Shown here: in pieces, positions 19,101 through 28,100 of the stretch
Layout: each line of letters starts with the position of its first letter
Numbering within the stretch: position 1 is the stretch's first letter
IMG/VR virus record: IMGVR_UViG_3300022200_000041
Location: 1 to 63,330 of that record
Length of the DNA stretch: 63,330 nucleotides
Source of the DNA: a virus
Direction: 5' to 3' (one strand)
Translations under genes and position numbers: made by a program
The notes under the pieces: model-generated
Seen by the model: the letters and a program-made list of their open reading frames with translations, nothing else
Told to the model about the DNA's origin: nothing
Database searches by the model: none

Positions 19101-22100
19101 TAATGGGCGGTGTGTTGAAGTCGCTACTGTCGGTAAAGGCGAGGGTGTAGGAACCTGAGTCTGTTCCCATATCGTAGCGGTCTTGCGGCGCATCGGGGTT
19201 GCTATTGGAGGGGAAGGTAGCCAACCCATCTGAACCGTTGTTCGGTGGTGCAGATTCAGGACTGTTCGGCATGGGGGTGATGTTCGGTAGATGGCCGAGC
19301 ACGCTGGCGCAGCCCATGCTTCCACCGTAGGGTGAGAAACCAAGCGAAGCGTGCCATGCTCCCAAACCAGCAGCATATTGTCCGCTAAGCCCACCACTCA
19401 GTGTGTTGAGATAGGAATAGCGCTCACCAGCCCAACCTGCAACACCAACGGGTTTAGTTCGGTCAATAGCGTCAACGAGGCCGTTGAAGTGGACTTGTCC
19501 ATAACCGCTCACCCTCGTCGTATTCCTCCATTGGTGGACACCTGCCTTAACCCACACATACAGTTTTAGTCCCGATACACCGGAGCCCAGCGTTGGGTAG
19601 GTCAACGGGTTACCGTCAAGGTAGTTATCCCATGTCGCTACACTCTCAAAAGCACCGTAACCGCTGATTCGATTCTGTCCAAGGAAGAACTTGACTTTGT
19701 AACTACCACCGACATACAGGACGATGCGGCTGTGATAGGGAGCAAAGGCCGGTGAGTTCTCTCCGAGGATAGTTGTAGCAAACGAGTTAGTGGTGCGAAT
19801 CCAACCCGTTTCAGGAATGTTGTAACCATCGTCAGGATTGCTACCAATGTCGACGGTGATGAAGGACGAATTGAGAGCGATGCCTCCACCTCCTTGCGCA
19901 TAGTCGACAATGTTAGCGCCTTCAAGTTCCCGCCACCCGTAACGGTCTTGCTTCATGGCGTTGCTAAAACTCGGTAAGAAGGTCCCGCCCATGGCTTTGA
20001 GTGCACCGCCGCCGGGATAGGTGTTGATAGCGGCACCGAGTAGAGCGGCTAACTCTTCTCCGTTTTGACAGCGAGTGGCGTCTACAGCGATGTATTCCAT
20101 GTCGATGATGTCACGCGTGACTGTTTCAGACACAAAGGCACCCGAAGAGCCGTAAAGAATCTTGGTCGCCAGTGGAGCGGCAACACGGAAAGCACTGGGA
20201 TGCAATTCGTTGCCGCTAATGGCGCTCTTTGACACTCGACTGTTGTCATCAGGATGAGGCGGATTGAAAGTAATTTGATTGTCCATCCACGAACCGCCCG
20301 GATGGTAACCGCCATCCATGTGGAAACACCAGTCTGAACTACTCGCCATGGAGAAGCCCATGTAGACCCCGTGACGGTTGGGGTGAGCCATGCGGTAGTC
20401 ATGAACATTGGACACCGTGAGGTTAGTCGCTCCTGAAGTGAACACTTCACCATACATACGACCAGCCTCGGGACGCTGGCGCAGAATCTCAACATTGGGC
20501 TTACCCTGAGCAGGTTCCCAGTTGATGGTTTGACGCCAATGGAATCGACCGCGGTTGAGTTGATAGGTGCTGGTCCACGGCATGTAGTGACCGGCGTCGT
20601 TCATGATGTGGTTGGGCATGAATGCCGTGTTGCTACCCGTGTGAGCAGGCACTTTAGACCAAGTGTTACCCACCGTGATAGCCCGTCCGGGCGCAGGTTC
20701 GTAGGTGTTGACGGGCGTCGCCTCCTCTTGCGTAAATGGGAAGGCCTGACCGGGGCCAAAAATGAGGAATGTTGTTTTGTTTTCAACACCATCACGGTGG
20801 TCGTTGTAGCGGGCTGTTGGGTGAGCGAAGCGTAGCACCAAAGGAATGGGCACCTGAATAGCAACGCCTGCCGTGTAGGGGGCGGGATTGGGATGGTCAG
20901 GGTGAACGGTCTGAGTCCCGCCCTTGATGTCAGGACTGAGGAGGCTATCCTGATTGAAGAACGGTGGATTGATGCTTCCACGATGCTGATTCAAAAGTGC
21001 TGTGCCGGGGAAGAAGGCCATGATTGCGTTGCAGTCCACCAATGAGAAGGACGAGAGTGTCTCGTTGGCGTGCTGAATGCCCGCCACACCGGTCGGCCCG
21101 TTTGCATAAGGATGAGTGTATTTTTCGCTGTAGTCGTTAGCGCTACCGTCATTGACATCAATGGTTACACCGCTAAAGCCGCCACCGAAGAACAACGGAA
21201 CCCAATGGTCGCTGCTGTCCCGACCCCCACGGAAGAACACTTGCGACCGTGAGTGGAGGCTACCAAGCACACGCACACCGGCAGTCCTGAAGGCTCGCAG
21301 CGCACCGTAGCGCTGAATGGTTGGGTCGGTGGACGGTTTGGCGTCGGGTGGAGTTCCAGTCAATGTTGCTTCATCAATCAAGATGTGGTCAAGTGAAGTA
21401 AAACCGGAAGACGCTGTTCCACCGTTGACAGTAGTTGCGAGAGCGGAAGAGAAGTTTCCAAAATAGACCTCGGATTGACTGCTAAAGGACGCAACTTTCG
21501 CAAGGCTGCTGATGGTGTCTCCTTCGTTACCAGCAGGTCGGAAGAAGTGCCATGGCTTACCGCTACCGGCAGCCAACCCCACTTCAGGGAACTTAGGTGA
21601 GTTGATGTAAGAGTCGTTTGCATCGGTTTCAAGAGTTGGGTTGTTGACCATTGGTAGGATGTGGTCGCCTGAGTAAGCAGTAAAGCGTTGACCGTTGAGA
21701 TTTTGTTCCCACACTTCCGTGTCAACAGGTTCGTTGCTTGAGTCGACGAGAACCGGTGAGGCAGTGTTGGCGTTAGAGCCGCGCCCCTTGGTGCTCACTT
21801 GCACGACAGTGTAGGGAATGTAGCCACACTCTGCTCTTAAGCCAGCATCAATTTGAGCATCGGTGGCTGCCCGGTTGTTGGAACTGGGCAGGGTCACACC
21901 ATCCTTGGTCATCTTGACAAACTGCACATCCCCGTGCTCAACATGGGCGGCTTGAATCGCCATGTCACGATGTAGCGTGGCGGTGAAAAAGTCAGAGATT
22001 GGTCGCACTTTACGGGCCGTGTTGTAAGCACGAATGCGAATAGCATCTTCAGCCACGCCCCATTGACCGAGAGTGCGTCCATCAGCAGCGAAAAACTCAG

Positions 22101-25100
22101 TGCAATCAAACGGCACACCCTCCTCAATGTTTGGATTCGGTAGGTTGATGGCCGTCGTGACCACTGCCGCCAACAGTTCGTCGGTGACCAATGTGGTCCA
22201 ATTAGCGCAAGACGACACCAATGCACGAATGCTTGTCGTGTTGAGGCCAAAACGCTTAGCACCGACGGTAACGGTCGAAGCCGTAGCGAAAGTGTGTGAA
22301 GTCATGAACTCGGTGCCTTCGACGCCGTAAAAAATGTGGGGGCCTGTGTTATCGTTACGGGTGCGACTCGTGTAGGAAAACATGTGACCCCATGAGCCAA
22401 CAGCGGTGGCTGCGTTGAAGGGGTCTGATACCTGAATGACGCCATCTTCAATTGGAAAGCCCATGTAACCCAGCACATCGAAGTGAGGACAGTTGTTGTA
22501 AGGGTCGGTCATCTCCAAGGTCAGCGTCTTGGCTGAACTGTCGTAAGTGGCCTTGCAGTCGTAGGCTGCGTTGACACTCGGAACACCGTTCCACCGGTTA
22601 CCTTCCCAACCAATCAGCGTAGCGTTGCTCGGATTTGCACCGAAACGACCAGTAGCGTCACCCAATCCACGCATGTGGCGACCGATGGTCAAGCCGCCCT
22701 GCCCGACATCTCGGTCGTCAATGTAGATGACAATTTCATCCTCAAGCGTGTCAGGCAGTTGCGTTTCATCCAGTGTGAAGTTGTTGTTAATCGCTCGGTA
22801 GACGATGCGAATACCATGACGCCTACCAAGGTGGTCAATGAATTGAAACCCGTAGAGTGGCGAATCACCGATAGCGTCGTGTGAGATTTGAGAAGCAGGC
22901 ACATGACCCGTGTAGGTCACCGGGAGAGTGTCGCCCGATGTGTTCTGAATATCACCATATCGCTTATCGAAGCGCTTGTCACCCTTGCGACCAAAGCCCC
23001 ACTTCCCGGCATCGGGTGCGAATCCGGGGATTCCGGCAGCAACAAGACCGCCAAAGTTCACACGACCGGTAGCCTGCGAACCTGTGCGGAGCCCTTCGGT
23101 GTAGTTGGTAATGTAGCCTTCAGCCTCCAACGATTCCGTGTTGACGGTGTTGAAGGACTGGCCGGAGCCCGTCACCATCGACATGGCTCGCATAACCGGG
23201 TCCGAGGATTCATCACCACGCTGAGCAAAGTCACCGGTGGACTTGACATCAGCAGATGAAGCATCGGGCAGGGTGTATTGACGCAGCGAAGTAATCGGTG
23301 CAAAGGGTCGCCCGTGCTTGTTTAGAGGCATTGGCGCTGGGTGCATGTTCTCGCCACTGAGTTCATCAGGTTGACACCAAAAAGTCCTGAAGCGACCACC
23401 GTGACCAATCAAGAACTCAGGTTGGTAAGCCGATTGACCCCGAGCGTTGTCAAGCCACACAGCAAAGTTGCGACCGGTAGCACCGGGCACGGTGCTGTGA
23501 ATGACCACGGAGAAACCTTCTCGTCCCTTGGTGTCTTGCACGACACGGCCAAGATGAGCACGGAAGTAACCCATGTGACTGCCTTGGTCTTGCGTGCTGA
23601 ACGCCTTGTCTGAGTCCCACCACACGGCAGGGTCGAAAGCAGAGCCCGTCTCACCGTTGGTAAGATTGGTGCGGGCGTTCTTGGCCCCTGCTTGGTTAAT
23701 AATTCGCACTACTTCACGAGCAGCAGCCTCAATGTCGGTGACACCGTCACGAGTAGCGACTTCACCGCAGTCAATGGTAAGACGACGGGTGAAGTCCATT
23801 TCAGTCCAGTGCTTAAGATGCTGCAAACGCTGCTCGTCGTGCGAAGACAGGTCAAGAGCACCTGAGCGAATACCACGCAGAGCAAGGAAGGCAGGGACAA
23901 CACGAGTGCCGTCGGGTGTATCGAACAGGGTAGATGGGTCACGGGTCGTGGCCCCTGCCTTCTCCTCACGATGTAGCGTTAAAGCGACGATAAAGCGGTC
24001 GAGGTTGGAGCGAACCTTGCGAGTGTAAGTGTGTGCCTCATTAGCCCAGTAGGGGATGACTGTAGCGTCGTTGGTTCGAGGCTGAATGCTGTCGCCAATC
24101 GACCGCTCGCTAAACGGACCGCCGGTGTAATAACCCGTGTGCACCATGTGTCCGTGTGCCTTCCCATACTGCGTGATGCGGTCAAGTGCCGTGAGGTGGG
24201 TTGAAGTGCCCGAAGGAGCGACACTCACGCGGAACCTACCGCTTGTGCCGCCGCTCACGGTGATGACATCGTTGTGCTGATAACCTGTCCCGGCAGATGC
24301 AATCACCGCTGTAGCAATCGCCCCGCCGCTCACTGTAATGGTGACGGTAAGCCCAGCACCGGTGCCCGTCGTGGTCGTTGCCTTGGTTCCAGCCGTGTAA
24401 CCTGAACCGTTTGCACCGCTACTATAGTAAGGAGTGAGAGCAGTGACTTTACCCGTGATAGGTGATTTCATGACGCTCGCAGCATAGTGGTTAGCGAGGT
24501 CATGAGCATAAGCACTCTCCATGAAACGAGAGCGAGTAGTGTTGCGGACGAACTTGTTCTGACTGGGATAACCGGCAGCCGTGTCAATTTGAGTGATGTA
24601 GCCGTGCTGTCCAGCGCCATTATACTCAATGCCGTATTTACCAAGGTCAATTTGGTCGCTACCGTCAACGATGTTCTGCGCCGTGGTGTGCCGTTGGAAC
24701 CCGATTTCAGTTACCTTGGCGCTGGTTTGAACCTGCATGTGAAGGTCTTGGAATGCGACGAACTCACGGTCGTGAGCGACATCGTAGAGAAGGACACGAG
24801 CGTGGTCATCACCGTTGAGCATGGGGTCGAGATAAGCAACTACTGGCGGATTGCTGATACCCAGTTCAGCGTAGTTGACCTCGATGGTCTTATTGACATG
24901 CTGAGCGTAGTTGATGGCCGTTTCACGACAAGTGTTGCCGATGAGGAAGTTTTCAAGCGGTAGACTATCGCGAGCCTCGCCACTGAGAGCACCTTGGCCG
25001 CCGTTGAACTCATTCCACACCAAACCCTCGTTGAAGACTCCACGACTCTTCGCGAAGAGTCCTTCAATAGCGTGCGGATTGTTGTAAGTCATGTTAGCCC

Positions 25101-28100
25101 ACACCGTATCACCGTGACGCAAACCACCTTGGGCGTAAGGGAAAAGCCACGAGCGATTGAGAATGGCCTCATCATCGTTCTTCATGACATTGTGACAACC
25201 CACTCGCAAGTAAGCCGTCAAAGCAGCGTCAGCAGCGATATTCTGCAAGTCAATCAAGACATCGGGCAGCATTGAGCCGTCCAGCGTAATAATTGTGTCC
25301 GTGGTCGGTATGGCTTGAGCCTGACCCTCGTCAATGAGTTGAACTCGACCGAGGTAGAGCACGCTCTCTGTTTTACCCGTAGCGATGACATAACGCTCAA
25401 CATAGACCTCATCACCCACCTGCACATCCAACCCGGTCGTGTTGGCTTGCAGTAGACCGTTGTGTGTCGGGTTGGTTACGGTGATGCTAACGGGAGTTGG
25501 AGTAGGCGTGGCTCTGATAATCCAAGGATGTCGACCGGTAGGCGGTCGGTAAGTATCACTAATGTTGAGATTGTCTTCAAGCGCACGACTAAAGCGGTCG
25601 ATAGAATAACCGAGGTCAAAACCACGGCGGGTGAGTAGAGCATCTTGGTCAAGAATAAACTCAGGCTGTGTTCGGTCGAGGTAGTTGGGTAGAGCACCGC
25701 CCTTGTTGAAAATGTCTTCAACAAGGATGGAGTTGCGGAATTGCTCGGGGCTGGTTGGACTACCACTCAATGCAGCGAAAGTCGCCGAGGCGTCACCCCA
25801 GTAGATGAAGCGACGAGTGGTGCCGTCAGGTGAAAATGTCTCAAGGCCGTAGTGGTAATCTCCTGTCTCGTAGACGATGTTACCGTTTGAGTCGAGCGTA
25901 GGTGAGATGTTTGGGAAGAGGTCAGCGTCCTCTTCAGACAAAGAGATGACTGCGAGCCCGGTGAAAGTGCTACCGTTCATGATAGGAGTAACACCAAGCA
26001 CCGAGCCCCGTGCACGCCCGCTGAAGACACGAGGAGCGTGAGGGTTTGTAGTCGGCCCTGCTTTGAACTCAACAGCACTGACATACTGACGCAGACCATA
26101 ATCGACATTCCCACCCTGCGTCTTAACGCTGGCCGAGTCATGGTAGTATTCGCTGCGTCGCTCAATGGCGGACGACGGAGAGAGAGGGCTACCTTCAAGC
26201 GGCACCAACGATTCAGATTGGTAGAAACCACCGACGAGAAGCATCATGCCCGGCTCATGCAGTCGCAAGAAGTTTTCAGAGTAGGCCCAAGGTTCATCTT
26301 CAAACTCCAAATAACCGTCAGCAGCAGGGTCGTTCTCGTAAATAATCCAATCGCCGCTGGGTAAGAAAGCGCGTTGATGGCGTTGCACTTCCTCGACATA
26401 GAAGTAGTCAGGCTCAGAGCCGACCACCTTGTTGATGTTAGCAGCGGGGAAGATGTCGGGGTTGCTCACATAGAGTCGGTAGAAACCACTGACGACTTCT
26501 GCTCTGTGTTGAATTGACGCACTGCGGGTATGTTCACTTTGTGAAAGAGCATAGGCATAAGCGGCGTGGGCCGTCCGGTCAGCGGGAGATACCTCAGGGT
26601 AGCGACGCCCGACCGGTGAGGGGTTCCATGTGTGTGCTGTCATGGTTGGGTCGAGATGCAACTTCAGTGAGTTATCAGGACCGGGGAAAATACCTTCAGC
26701 GGCGTTTTCAAAGAACTGTTCGTTGAAGAGTGGGATTTCAACAAGCGCACGAGTGCTGGCGAACTGAGTGCCTAATTGATAATCGTGGGTTACGGTGTCC
26801 ATGGATTGGAACATACGGTCGTTGACAGTGGTGCCGTCAGATGCTGCGTTTTCCATGTAGAAGTTACCGTCACCAAGGATAATTTCACCAAGAGAGAAAG
26901 AGCCAGCACTGCCGCTCGCTACAGCACCTGCTTCGGCACTTAGACCGGACGCATCGGCCCATTCGTAGAAGTTAGCGACCTCGGACCCGTCAGGCAAAAC
27001 GAAGCGCCCGCTACCTACGGTGGCGTCAGTAAAAAAGAAGCCCACGCCGTTCTTGCTGGTGTATTCGGCGCTTGCACCAGTCTTGAGGTAAAGTCGCCCC
27101 CTTTTGGGGAAGGGATAGGTTCCCCATGCTTTGAGGTCATCTGAACCGTTGTTGAGTGCTCGGACTTCGATAAATTGCACTCGGTCGGCCGCAGTTATGT
27201 TGCGGTCAACACGAATCGAAGTAGCAAAACATGAGAAGCCTCGTCGAGTGTTATAAGGCAGCCTCGAAAGAGCACTCGGGTCAAAAGACGGATTGGTGTC
27301 GTAGGCACCCTGACCTACACCACCAAGCGTCACGGACACAACAGGAGCGTTTGGGTCAATCTCCTTCACGACATGCGAATCAGGACTACCTGAGCCAATC
27401 TCGTCGACGCTCCGCTCAACAGCGGCCGAGTTAAGGCCCACACAACGCACCTTGGTGTAACGAGAGCCTCCGTCGTCAGACTCTTCTTCAGCGACGCTGC
27501 GCAAGCGTGCACGAGTCATAAGAAACATAACGGTAGCGTAGTGAGCGTCTTTACCATGACTACTCTCTGTTTTGATGTGCCGCAACTGAGCAGTTCGACG
27601 ACGGTCAGACGGTTGCACGAAGATACGCTGAGCGATGGTCGGCAAAGCGACAGCGTGGTTGTCAACGATGTCAAACATTTCATGCACGGGGCCGCTTGAA
27701 GCAGCGATACCGATGTCAAACTCACCGGCGCTCGGTGACGCAATCTCTTCGCCCGGCGAGCGCACTGGGGGGACGAAGTCTTCCGCCGCATTTGCCTCAA
27801 CGATGATGTGATGAAACACGGACTCGTGAGCCGTCTTTGTCGTGTGTGAAGCGGAAATGTTTTGCGGAGGGCGACGAGGTTCATCACGCACTGTCGCATA
27901 ATTTTGCGGTGTGTAACGCTCGTCCAGTTCGTCGTCGCTTTCGTAGCCCTCGCTGTTATCACCCACGAGGGCGTGCGAAAACGAGGCTTGAGCGTAGCCT
28001 CCTTCATGAGCATCAGCGACTTCAAGAATGCCGCCGGGAGCATGAATCGTGGCTGAGCCCAATGCTGCTTCAATAGCGTCGATGACATAGAAGTCCGGTC